A stretch of 5,139 bases of DNA from NCBI GenBank assembly GCA_938003725.1, contig CALKXX010000120.1:1-5139 (forward strand). Direction: 5' to 3'. This DNA comes from an uncultured Sphingomonadaceae bacterium. Its GTDB lineage: Bacteria > Pseudomonadota > Alphaproteobacteria > Sphingomonadales > Sphingomonadaceae. Each line of letters opens with the position of its first letter. The first letter of the stretch is position 1. The position numbers were made by a program, and so were the translations under genes. The notes under the pieces were generated by a model. That model was not told the origin of the DNA, did not search any database, and saw only the letters and a list, made by a program, of their open reading frames with translations. Shown in pieces: positions 1 to 5,084 of the stretch.

Positions 1-60
1 TCTGACGCGGAAGCGCGTGATGCAAATGTCGGCGGCGAAGTGCTGGCTGAGGTATTTTAA
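1..60 (+). CDS. rpsH: 30S ribosomal protein S8, C-terminal end (partial)
   Basis: The window opens inside a reading frame in frame 1. It encodes the last 19 residues of a protein, ending GGEVLAEVF before a TAA stop at 58-60. The segment, with DAEARDANVGGEVL, matches the conserved C-terminus of bacterial S8 as I recall it from alphaproteobacteria. S8 binds the central domain of 16S rRNA early in 30S assembly, and in E. coli it is the translational repressor of the spc operon. Its position directly before rplF is the standard spc order. Only the tail is visible, so nothing can be said about its RNA-binding residues. The GAGG at 49-52, inside this tail, is the likely ribosome binding site of rplF, only 2 bases beyond the stop. 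Confidence 0.93.
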   Translation, partial: SDAEARDANVGGEVLAEVF

Positions 61-62
61 TC

Positions 63-596
63 ATGTCCCGTATCGGAAAAAAAGCAGTAAGCATTCCGGA
101 TGGTGTCACAGCCACGATGGAAAATGGCTTGGTAAAGGTCAAAGGTCCGAAAGGCGAATTGACGACGCCTATGGTCGACGATCTCAGCTATGAGCTTGGC
201 GATGGTGGCTTGCACGTTACCCCTGCGAACAAATCTAAAAAAGCACGCGCCTTTTGGGGCATGCAACGGACGTTGGTTCAAAACCTGGTCGAAGGTGTTA
301 CCGAGGGCTTTACCAAAGTGCTGGAGATCACCGGTGTTGGTTACCGTGCAGCGGTGCAGGGCAAAACCCTGAATCTGCAGCTTGGCTTTAGTCATGACGT
401 GAATTTCGATATTCCGGAAGGCATTACTATCAAGACACCGGATCAGACCACGGTCGAAATATCCGGCATCGACAAGCAATTGGTGGGTCAGGTAGCCGCA
501 GAAATCCGGCGCTGGCGCAAACCCGAGCCCTATAAAGGCAAAGGCATTAAATATCGCGGCGAATATGTTTTCCGCAAAGAAGGGAAGAAGAAATAA
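63..596 (+). CDS. rplF: 50S ribosomal protein L6
   Basis: This 177-residue protein has the usual length for bacterial L6. L6 binds 23S rRNA near the sarcin-ricin loop and the factor-binding region of the 50S subunit. The start MSRIGKKAV and the early IPDGV are family hallmarks. Two tandem L6-type alpha/beta domains are recognisable at about residues 11-82 and 90-164. The second contains GVGYRAAVQG (91-100), LGFSHDV (107-113) and the C-terminal signature PEPYKGKGIKY (154-164). The protein ends in a basic tail (KEGKKK). The ATG lies 2 bases after the rpsH stop, with GAGG at 49-52 spaced about ten bases upstream, so translation is probably coupled to rpsH. The TAA stop is followed three bases later by rplR. 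No irregularity is seen. A 192-aa open frame on the opposite strand across this gene is a shadow. Confidence 0.98.
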   Translation: MSRIGKKAVSIPDGVTATMENGLVKVKGPKGELTTPMVDDLSYELGDGGLHVTPANKSKKARAFWGMQRTLVQNLVEGVTEGFTKVLEITGVGYRAAVQGKTLNLQLGFSHDVNFDIPEGITIKTPDQTTVEISGIDKQLVGQVAAEIRRWRKPEPYKGKGIKYRGEYVFRKEGKKK

Positions 597-599
597 GCC

Positions 600-953
600 A
601 TGGCTAAAATTTCTCAATTCAAACGGCGCCAGCAACGCGTTCGCAGCAAGCTGCGTAAGCGCGGGCTCTCAAAGCCTCGTTTGTCCATTCATCGTACCAG
701 CCAGCATATCTATGCGCAGGTGATTGATGATGCAGAGGGCAAGACTGTGGCGTCCGCTTCGACACTAGACAAAGCGTCAAAAGTCAAAAGCGGTGCGGAC
801 AGCAAGGCCGCTGCGGACGTCGGCAAGCGCGTTGCGGAAGCAGCAAAAAAAGCTGGCGTAAAACAAGTAATTTTTGACCGTGGCGGATTTCTGTATCACG
901 GACGCGTAAAAGCCCTTGGCGACGCGGCACGTGAAGGCGGATTGGAGTTTTAA
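600..953 (+). CDS. rplR: 50S ribosomal protein L18
   Basis: This 117-residue protein matches bacterial L18 (E. coli 117). L18 binds 5S rRNA and, with L5, docks it onto the 50S central protuberance. A basic N-terminal tail (residues 1-27, KRRQQRVRSKLRKRG) precedes the core beginning PRLSIHRTSQHIYAQVID (26-43). The conserved C-terminus has FDRGGFLYHGRVKALGDAA (92-110) and then REGGLEF. The ATG lies 3 bases after the rplF stop. The only Shine-Dalgarno-like sequence is the purine run GAAGGGAAGAAG inside the lysine-rich end of rplF, somewhat far from the start, so translational coupling to rplF is likely. The stop is separated by one base from the rpsE ATG. Nothing unusual is seen in the protein. 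Confidence 0.98.
   Translation: MAKISQFKRRQQRVRSKLRKRGLSKPRLSIHRTSQHIYAQVIDDAEGKTVASASTLDKASKVKSGADSKAAADVGKRVAEAAKKAGVKQVIFDRGGFLYHGRVKALGDAAREGGLEF
944..947 (+). promoter_or_regulatory. Ribosome binding site deciding the rpsE start
   Basis: GGAG lies seven bases before the ATG at 955, inside the last codons of rplR. It supports the start at 955 rather than the in-frame ATG at 916, which would add 13 residues and overlap rplR by 38 bases. The resulting N-terminus MADEKTTPEA also reads as a natural start. Confidence 0.75.
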
Positions 954-954
954 T

Positions 955-1722
955 ATGGCCGACGAAAAAACAACACCAGAAGCCGCGACTGATGCCGCCA
1001 ATCCAGGAACAACTGGTGAAGGCAATCAACCGGAAGCTGCGGTAGCTGCAGAACAGAAAACCGGTGCTCCAGAGCGCCAGTCACGCGGTGGAAACCGTGG
1101 CGGCGGCCAAGGCGGTAACAACCGTGGTGGCGGTCGTGATAAACGTGGCGGCGGACGCGGTCGTGGACGCGGAAATAACGACGGCGGTGAAGAGCTGATT
1201 GAAAAACTGGTCCACATCAACCGCGTGTCCAAAACCGTAAAAGGCGGTAAGCGCTTTGGTTTCGCGGCGCTGGTCATTGTTGGTGATGGCAAAGGCCGTG
1301 CGGGCTTTGGCAAAGGTAAAGCACGCGAAGTGCCAGAGGCGATTACGAAGGCAACTGCGGCAGCGAAAAAAGCCATGGTCCGTGTTCCTTTGAAAGAAGG
1401 CCGGACGCTGCATCATGACGGCAATGGCCGCTTTGGTGCTGGCAATGTGACCGTGCGTACGGCGCCTCCGGGTACCGGTATTATCGCTGGTGGTCCAATG
1501 CGTGCTGTATTCGAAAGCCTTGGCGTTGCGGACGTTGTGACCAAGTCCAACGGTACGGCAAACCCATATAACATGATCCGCGCCACCTTTGCAGCGCTTG
1601 CAGATCAGACCAGCCCGAAAGCTGTGTCTCAGCGTCGCGGCAAGAAAGTGGCCGACCTGTTGGGCCGTGGCGGTGCTTCTGAAGTAGAAGCACAGGCTGA
1701 AGCTGCAGCTGTAACGGAGTAA
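955..1722 (+). CDS. rpsE: 30S ribosomal protein S5 with long RG-rich N-terminal extension
   Basis: This 255-residue S5 is much longer than E. coli S5 (167 in the precursor). S5 sits at the solvent side of the 30S near S4 and S8, takes part in decoding accuracy, and is the target of spectinomycin-resistance mutations. The S5 core starts near residue 79 (EELIEKLVHINRVSKTVKGG). The N-terminal double-stranded-RNA-binding-like domain spans about 80-145 and includes VGDGKGRAGFGKGKAREVP (109-127). The C-terminal S5 domain, about 160-232, includes GTGIIAGGPMRAV (173-185). Residues 95-98 (VKGG), equivalent to the E. coli spectinomycin loop, are the wild-type sequence. Ahead of the core lie an Ala/Glu/Thr-rich stretch (1-40) and a Gly/Arg stretch (41-73) with nine Arg and sixteen Gly, including four RGG motifs. 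The protein ends in a short Ala/Glu tail. Extended S5 proteins are, to my recollection, typical of sphingomonads. The gene is packed one base after rplR and six bases before rpmD. Confidence 0.97.
   Translation: MADEKTTPEAATDAANPGTTGEGNQPEAAVAAEQKTGAPERQSRGGNRGGGQGGNNRGGGRDKRGGGRGRGRGNNDGGEELIEKLVHINRVSKTVKGGKRFGFAALVIVGDGKGRAGFGKGKAREVPEAITKATAAAKKAMVRVPLKEGRTLHHDGNGRFGAGNVTVRTAPPGTGIIAGGPMRAVFESLGVADVVTKSNGTANPYNMIRATFAALADQTSPKAVSQRRGKKVADLLGRGGASEVEAQAEAAAVTE
1075..1173 (+). repeat. RG/RGG low-complexity tract within rpsE
   Basis: Residues 41-73 of S5 are almost entirely Gly, Arg, Asn and Gln, with RGG at residues 44, 48, 57 and 64 and RG pairs at 68, 70 and 72. The DNA shows imperfect GGTGGCGGTCGT-type repeats. 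Such tracts are flexible and bind RNA in other proteins. A role here is inference. The repetitive DNA is a plausible site of in-frame length variation between strains. Confidence 0.8.
1716..1719 (+). promoter_or_regulatory. Ribosome binding site of rpmD
   Basis: GGAG sits in the last sense codon region of rpsE, nine bases before the rpmD ATG at 1729. This is a good core and spacing, and it supports coupled translation of rpsE and rpmD. Confidence 0.65.
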
Positions 1723-1728
1723 TTCAAG

Positions 1729-1908
1729 ATGGCTAAAGTCAAAATCAAACAAGTGGGTTCGCCCATCCGTCGTCCAGCAGAACAGCGCAAGACGCTAGTT
1801 GGTCTGGGCCTTAACAAGATGCACCGAGTTTCCGAACTGGAAGACACGCCGGAAGTACGCGGGATGATTAACAAGGTGCATCATCTAGTGGAGGTTGTCG
1901 AAGACTAA
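1729..1908 (+). CDS. rpmD: 50S ribosomal protein L30
   Basis: This 59-residue open frame begins MAKVKIKQVGSPIRRP and ends HHLVEVVED before a TAA at 1906-1908. Bacterial L30 is about 58-60 residues. The pattern KIKQVGSPI, then TLVGLGLNKMHR (22-33), then DTPEVRGMINKVHHLV (39-54) is the standard L30 signature. L30 binds 23S rRNA at the 50S periphery near the central protuberance. The gene lies between rpsE and rplO, exactly where L30 belongs in the spc operon, with a six-base gap from rpsE and a clear GGAG ribosome binding site. It is short and easily missed by automatic length cut-offs. The downstream gap of 44 bases to rplO is the largest between the ribosomal genes here. Confidence 0.97.
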   Translation: MAKVKIKQVGSPIRRPAEQRKTLVGLGLNKMHRVSELEDTPEVRGMINKVHHLVEVVED

Positions 1909-1952
1909 CTTCAATAACCTTCGTGCGAACAAAGCGAAAGCGAGTACCAAAT

Positions 1953-2507
1953 ATGAAACTTAATGAAATTAGAGATAATGACGGCGCGCGGAAACTGCGT
2001 ACCCGTGTTGGCCGCGGCATAGGCTCAGGCAAAGGCAAAACCGGCGGACGCGGCATGAAAGGCCAAAAGTCCCGTTCCGGTGTTTCGATCAATGGCTTTG
2101 AAGGTGGTCAGATGCCGCTTCACATGCGTCTGCCAAAGCGTGGTTTTAACAATCCGTTTGGTACTGACTATGCGGAAGTGAACCTGGGCATGATCCAGAA
2201 GTTTATTGACGCCAAGAAGCTTGCCAACAAAGGCACGCTTGATCACGCCGCTTTGAAAGAAGCAGGTTTGGCACGTGGCGGCAAAGATGGTGTTCGCTTG
2301 TTGGCCAAAGGCGAAATCAAAGCAAAGATCACAATCGCGGTCGCGGGTGCTTCTAAAGCAGCTGTAGCGGCGGTGGAAAAAGCCGGTGGCAAGGTCGAAA
2401 TCTTAAAAGATGCAGCGGAGCACCGTGCCAAAGGCGAAAAGAAAAAGACCCCATCCAAGCCAGCCAAAGAAAAAAAGGCGGCTAACCGGGCGAAAAAGAA
2501 AGATTGA
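1953..2507 (+). CDS. rplO: 50S ribosomal protein L15 with lysine-rich C-terminal tail
   Basis: This 184-residue L15 is longer than the 144 residues of E. coli L15. L15 is a late-assembly 50S protein that threads a glycine-rich N-terminal arm into 23S rRNA. The start MKLNEIRDNDGARKLR is the family start. The arm VGRGIGSGKGKTGGRGMKGQ (19-38) and the segment GFEGGQMPLHMRLPKRGFNN (48-67) are diagnostic. The globular part runs to about residue 153 and includes VRLLAKGEIKAKITI (114-128) and GASKAAVAAVEKAGGKVE (132-149). Residues 160-184 form an extension with 11 Lys and one Arg among 25 residues. An in-frame GTG at 1923 would add ten residues, but no Shine-Dalgarno precedes it and the family begins at MKLNE, so 1953 is chosen. 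The ribosome binding site (GCGAG near 1939-1943) is mediocre. A strong terminator follows the stop. Confidence 0.96.
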   Translation: MKLNEIRDNDGARKLRTRVGRGIGSGKGKTGGRGMKGQKSRSGVSINGFEGGQMPLHMRLPKRGFNNPFGTDYAEVNLGMIQKFIDAKKLANKGTLDHAALKEAGLARGGKDGVRLLAKGEIKAKITIAVAGASKAAVAAVEKAGGKVEILKDAAEHRAKGEKKKTPSKPAKEKKAANRAKKKD

Positions 2508-2521
2508 TCTAGATGGGGTCT
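2446..2521 (+). promoter_or_regulatory. Possible antiterminator pairing (end of rplO with terminator 5' arm)
   Basis: AGACCCCATC at 2446-2455, in rplO codons 165-168, is a perfect ten-base complement of GATGGGGTCT at 2512-2521. The latter overlaps the 5' arm of the terminator hairpin (2516-2524). The two pairings exclude each other, which is the layout of an attenuator. The 56-base separation makes the upstream pairing weaker than the terminator at equilibrium, although it could form first during transcription. No experimental support is known to me, so the regulatory role is inference. Confidence 0.3.
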
Positions 2522-2545
2522 CGCTGACGCGAGGCCCTGTTTTTT
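2516..2545 (+). terminator. Intrinsic terminator after rplO
   Basis: GGGTCTCGC (2516-2524) pairs with GCGAGGCCC (2529-2537) around a TGAC loop. This gives a nine-base-pair GC-rich stem with a single T-G wobble, and G2515-T2538 can add one more wobble pair. Two bases later, T2540-T2545 form a run of six T. The hairpin starts eight bases after the rplO stop. Read on the other strand there is no T run, so it acts only on + strand transcripts. It would end or reduce transcription of the ribosomal-protein block before secY. Confidence 0.85.
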
Positions 2546-2547
2546 GC

Positions 2548-2668
2548 ATCTATCGGAACAGCTTTGACCCAAGAGCCTTGTTTTTCGGGCAGCAACATCC
2601 GATATGAGATCGATGCACAGATGTGGGGGAGTTTTGCCTCACAATAAGCGGCGCAAGGAAGTTTAAAG
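2548..2668 (+). promoter_or_regulatory. secY leader: secY leader: possible promoter and structured RNA
   Basis: This non-coding stretch lies between the terminator and secY. A poor promoter candidate is TTGTTT (2578-2583) with GATATG (2601-2606) at 17 bases, or TATGAG (2603-2608) at 19. Neither is convincing. TATCGGA (2551-2557) and TCCGATA (2598-2604) form a perfect seven-base inverted repeat, with smaller nested complements GCT/AGC (2561-2563, 2591-2593) and CCC/GGG (2568-2570, 2587-2589). GTGGGG (2623-2628) can pair with CCTCAC (2637-2642), with one wobble. The presence of a terminator upstream implies a promoter here or regulated read-through, but the sequence alone does not settle which. 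Confidence 0.3.
2656..2661 (+). promoter_or_regulatory. Ribosome binding site of secY
   Basis: The AAGGAAG run at 2655-2661 contains an AGGA core (2656-2659) nine bases ahead of the ATG at 2669. It fixes the secY start, which also matches the family N-terminus MASRADQ. Confidence 0.7.
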
Positions 2669-4039
2669 ATGGCATCAAGAGCCGATCAGGTTGCAGCAAA
2701 TTTGAGTCTCGCAAAATTTGGCGAGGCAACCGAGCTGCGCAAGCGCATCTGGTTCACATTGGGCGCTCTGGTGGTTTTCCGTCTGCTTAGCTTCGTTCCG
2801 CTTCCCGGTGTCGACCCGGTCGTACTCGCCGATCTTTATGACCAGACACGTGGCGGTGTTCTCGATATTTTCAATACATTTTCGGGCGGCTCGCTTGAGC
2901 GAATGAGCCTGATCGCTCTGGGTGTTATGCCCTATATTACCGCCTCGATTGTGGTGCAGTTAGCGGCGGCTTTGTCACCGACGCTTGCCGCGATTAAGAA
3001 GGATGGCGAAGCAGGGCGCAAGAAACTCAACCAATATACACGCTATGGTACGGTTGGCCTTACCGCTATTCAGGGCTATTTTATAGCAGTCGGTCTAGAG
3101 AGTTTTGCATCCCAATCGGGTTTGCAAGCCGTTGTCAATCCGGGGATGCCGTTCCGTGTAGGCGCGGTTATCAGTTTGGTTGGCGGTACGCTATTTCTGA
3201 TGTGGCTGGGCGAACAGATCACAAGTCGCGGTATCGGCAACGGTATCTCGCTGATTATCATGGCCGGAATTGTTGCCCAAATGCCCCGTTTTGTTGGCAA
3301 CCTGCTCGAGGGCAGCCGGACGGGAAACTATGGTCCGGTTCTCATTTTGGGCTTGCTGGCTATGGTTATCGGATTGGTGCTCTTTATCAGCTTTATGGAG
3401 CGTGCGCAGCGAAGGGTGCTTATTCAATATCCCAAACGAGCCACGCAAAATGGCGTGATGCAGGCCGATCGTAGCCACCTTCCGTTGAAGGTGAATACCG
3501 CCGGTGTGATCCCGCCGATTTTCGCTTCATCGCTGCTTTTAATGCCATTGACGGTGACGCAATTTGCCGGTGAAACCAACACGGACAGCACCGCTGGCGG
3601 TTTCATGCAACAGGTTCTCCAATATCTCGCGCACGGCCAACCGCTCTATATGGCCCTCTATGCTGCGGGCATTATCTTCTTCTGTTTCTTCTACACCGCA
3701 GTGGTGTTTAATCCGGAGGAAACGGCCGATAACCTTAAGAAAAATGGCGGCTTTATTCCGGGTATCAGACCGGGCAAAAACACCGCTGATTATCTTGACT
3801 ATGTGCTGACACGCATCACGGTCGTCGGCGCGGCTTATCTTGCCTTCGTTTGTGTGCTGCCGGAATATGTGATGGCACAGACAAGCTTGCCATTGTTTTT
3901 CCTTGGCGGCACCAGCCTGTTGATCATTGTGAACGTGACGGTAGACACCATCACGCAAATACAAAGCCATCTTCTGGCTCTGCAATATGGCGACCTGTTG
4001 AAGAAAGCGAAGCTGAAGGGCGGACGACGCCGGCGTTAA
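2669..4039 (+). CDS. secY: Protein translocase subunit SecY
   Basis: This 456-residue inner-membrane protein forms, with SecE and SecG, the channel through which SecA-driven and ribosome-bound chains cross or enter the membrane. Ten hydrophobic segments can be placed at about 27-46, 75-100, 122-142, 162-181, 187-209, 221-243, 277-297, 325-347, 382-401 and 407-426. The region before helix two (about 61-74, GGVLDIFNTFSGG) is the plug area. GEQITSRGIGNGISLII (181-197) starts helix five. The cytosolic loop RAQRRVLIQYPKR (245-257) and the loop NPEETADNLKKNGGFIPGIR (348-367) are highly conserved. R367 corresponds to E. coli R357, needed for SecA-dependent transport. The protein ends with ALQYGDLLKKAKLKGG and four Arg. 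Length is normal. It sits 161 bases after rplO, beyond a terminator, and 48 bases before adk, which is probably co-transcribed with it. Confidence 0.98.
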   Translation: MASRADQVAANLSLAKFGEATELRKRIWFTLGALVVFRLLSFVPLPGVDPVVLADLYDQTRGGVLDIFNTFSGGSLERMSLIALGVMPYITASIVVQLAAALSPTLAAIKKDGEAGRKKLNQYTRYGTVGLTAIQGYFIAVGLESFASQSGLQAVVNPGMPFRVGAVISLVGGTLFLMWLGEQITSRGIGNGISLIIMAGIVAQMPRFVGNLLEGSRTGNYGPVLILGLLAMVIGLVLFISFMERAQRRVLIQYPKRATQNGVMQADRSHLPLKVNTAGVIPPIFASSLLLMPLTVTQFAGETNTDSTAGGFMQQVLQYLAHGQPLYMALYAAGIIFFCFFYTAVVFNPEETADNLKKNGGFIPGIRPGKNTADYLDYVLTRITVVGAAYLAFVCVLPEYVMAQTSLPLFFLGGTSLLIIVNVTVDTITQIQSHLLALQYGDLLKKAKLKGGRRRR

Positions 4040-4075
4040 TTTTTTCGATAATCCGGTAAATTTCAAGTTTTGAAT

Positions 4076-4081
4076 AGGGGC
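4076..4081 (+). promoter_or_regulatory. Ribosome binding site deciding the adk start
   Basis: AGGGGC lies seven bases upstream of the ATG at 4088. It supports this start over the in-frame TTG at 4070, which would overlap the ribosome binding site and add six residues before the canonical MDIILLGPPG. Confidence 0.75.
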
Positions 4082-4087
4082 AAAAAC

Positions 4088-4738
4088 ATGGACATCATCT
4101 TGTTGGGACCTCCCGGTGCGGGGAAAGGCACACAAGCTGGCCGGCTCGAAGACGAACATGGCATGGTCCAATTGTCTACAGGAGATATGCTCCGCGCAGC
4201 CGTAAAAGCCGGCACGGAAGTTGGTCTGAAAGCAAAAGCACTGATGGACGCAGGGGAACTTGTTCCGGACGAAGTGGTTTCCGGCATCATCGGTGACCGG
4301 CTTGATGAACTAGGCCCGGACAAAGGTGTCATCTTTGACGGCTATCCGCGAACAGCGGCACAAGCGGCCTCTCTCGACGAAATATTGTCATCGCGTGGAC
4401 GCAAGCTCGACCATGTTATCGAACTGGTGGTGGATGAGGATGCGCTGGTTGAGCGGATCACCGGCCGCTTTACCTGCGGTAACTGCGGCGAAGGTTATCA
4501 TGATATCTACAAGCAAACCGCTAAAGACGGTATATGTGATATATGCGGCTTGTCTGATTTCAAAAGACGCCCCGATGATAATGAAGAAACGGTGCGTACC
4601 CGGATGCAGGAGTATCGCGGTAAAACGGCACCTATTCTACCGATTTATGACGAACGGGGAATCGTTCGCAAGGTGGACGGCATGGGCAGCATGAGCGAGG
4701 TAAACGACGCAATAGAGGCGGCGTTAAAACTCAGCTAG
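4088..4738 (+). CDS. adk: Adenylate kinase, long form with Cys4 (metal-binding) LID
   Basis: This 216-residue enzyme interconverts ATP + AMP and two ADP in the cytoplasm, and its length matches long-form bacterial adenylate kinases. The P-loop GPPGAGKGT is at residues 7-15. The AMP-binding region includes LSTGDMLRAAV (29-39) and ELVPDEVV (57-64). FDGYPRT (83-89) is the kinase signature, with Tyr in place of the commoner Phe. R127 starts the LID (TGRFTC), which carries C130, C133, C150 and C153 in a CxxC-CxxC arrangement. This is the zinc or iron site known from several bacterial enzymes such as that of Paracoccus denitrificans. RRPDDNEETVRTRMQEY (160-176) holds the conserved LID aspartates and the catalytic Arg residues. 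Placement directly after secY is common in bacteria. The last 8 bases overlap the stop end of the convergent membrane-protein gene. Confidence 0.98.
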   Translation: MDIILLGPPGAGKGTQAGRLEDEHGMVQLSTGDMLRAAVKAGTEVGLKAKALMDAGELVPDEVVSGIIGDRLDELGPDKGVIFDGYPRTAAQAASLDEILSSRGRKLDHVIELVVDEDALVERITGRFTCGNCGEGYHDIYKQTAKDGICDICGLSDFKRRPDDNEETVRTRMQEYRGKTAPILPIYDERGIVRKVDGMGSMSEVNDAIEAALKLS

Positions 4739-4750
4739 CGAACGCCGCTT
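4716..4750. terminator. Inverted repeat at the adk / membrane-gene junction, possible bidirectional terminator
   Basis: GCGGCGTT (4718-4725) is perfectly complementary to AACGCCGC (4741-4748). A wobble (4717 with 4749) and an A-T pair (4716 with 4750) extend the stem to ten. The 15-base loop (4726-4740) contains both stop codons. The T tracts are weak: TTGTTC after the stem on the + strand and CTCTATT on the - strand. As the genes overlap, any termination signal must lie in coding sequence, and this is the best candidate. The long loop and poor T runs keep confidence low. Confidence 0.4.
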
Positions 4751-5075
4751 GTTCACGCCGCCATATGAACAATGCAAGTGTCACAGCTATTAGGGAAACA
4801 ATGCCGAACCCGACGTCTCCCGTCATGAATATTTGAACGGCCGACAGCAAAAACATGATGGCCATGATCATCAAGCCAAAGCGTCGTGACTTTGGTATCA
4901 TTGTAAGCAGTGCGCTGGAGATCTGGACAACACCAAAGATGACCAGCAGGTTATTATTCCACCCGGTCTGCTCGAAAAATGCTACCTCCTGGGGCATCCT
5001 GACGGCTTTGGCAAAGCCTGCGGCAAGACTGATGATCACCAACAGGATCATCGCGACGGTATAGCCATATTTCAT
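4731..5075 (-). CDS. Small four-helix membrane protein, DoxX-like
   Basis: This 114-residue, very hydrophobic protein has four predicted membrane segments at about residues 4-24, 41-60, 66-84 and 87-105. It has short polar turns and ends FIWRREQAAFAS. The arrangement resembles the DoxX-like superfamily of small membrane proteins: a first helix, then MPQEVAFFEQTGWNNNLLVI (27-46), then a Gly and Gln in helix two (G48, Q51), IPKSRRFGLMIMA (60-72), and a final pair of helices. That assignment is by pattern only, and the function of such proteins is mostly unknown. Positive charges (KSRR 62-65, WRRE 105-108) suggest the second loop and the C-terminus face the cytoplasm. The ATG at 5075 is preceded by AAGGGG with nine-base spacing. 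A longer frame from 5129 lacks such a signal. It runs convergent to adk and overlaps its end by 8 bases. It is not a usual member of the spc or alpha operon. Confidence 0.8.
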   Translation of the reverse strand: MKYGYTVAMILLVIISLAAGFAKAVRMPQEVAFFEQTGWNNNLLVIFGVVQISSALLTMIPKSRRFGLMIMAIMFLLSAVQIFMTGDVGFGIVSLIAVTLALFIWRREQAAFAS

Positions 5076-5084
5076 TTCGTATAT

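Noticed and set aside
57..635. 192-residue open frame on the - strand across rplF
   Set aside because: It lies wholly opposite a clear L6 gene, has no recognisable family, and no ribosome binding site that I can see. It is a shadow of the + strand codon pattern.
916..954. Upstream in-frame ATG for rpsE
   Set aside because: It would overlap rplR by 38 bases and lacks a good ribosome binding site, while ATG 955 has GGAG at seven-base spacing.
1075..1173. Tandem repeat or CRISPR-like array in rpsE
   Set aside because: The repetition is Gly/Arg codon usage within one open frame. Units are imperfect and of variable length, with no spacers.
1081..1752. 223-residue open frame on the - strand across rpsE
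   Set aside because: It is opposite the S5 core and the RG tract. The composition (runs of Thr/Ala at the end) follows from the repeat-like Gly/Arg codons on the + strand. Not a gene.
1923..1952. GTG start adding ten basic residues to L15
   Set aside because: No Shine-Dalgarno precedes it, and L15 proteins begin at the MKLNE position.
2564..2592. TTGACC as a -35 element for secY
   Set aside because: The -35 match at 2564-2569 is good, but the position 17 bases downstream reads GGGCAG, which is no -10 element. Other spacings are also poor.
4019..4045. Possible terminator between secY and adk
   Set aside because: A six-T run (4040-4045) follows the secY stop, but the only hairpin upstream is a four-base-pair GGCG/CGCC stem placed eight bases away, or a loop-less palindrome. 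Too weak, and adk is expected to be co-transcribed.
3539..4171. 210-residue open frame on the - strand across the secY end and adk start
   Set aside because: It covers two well-supported genes and their 48-base gap, with no family features. It is an antisense shadow.
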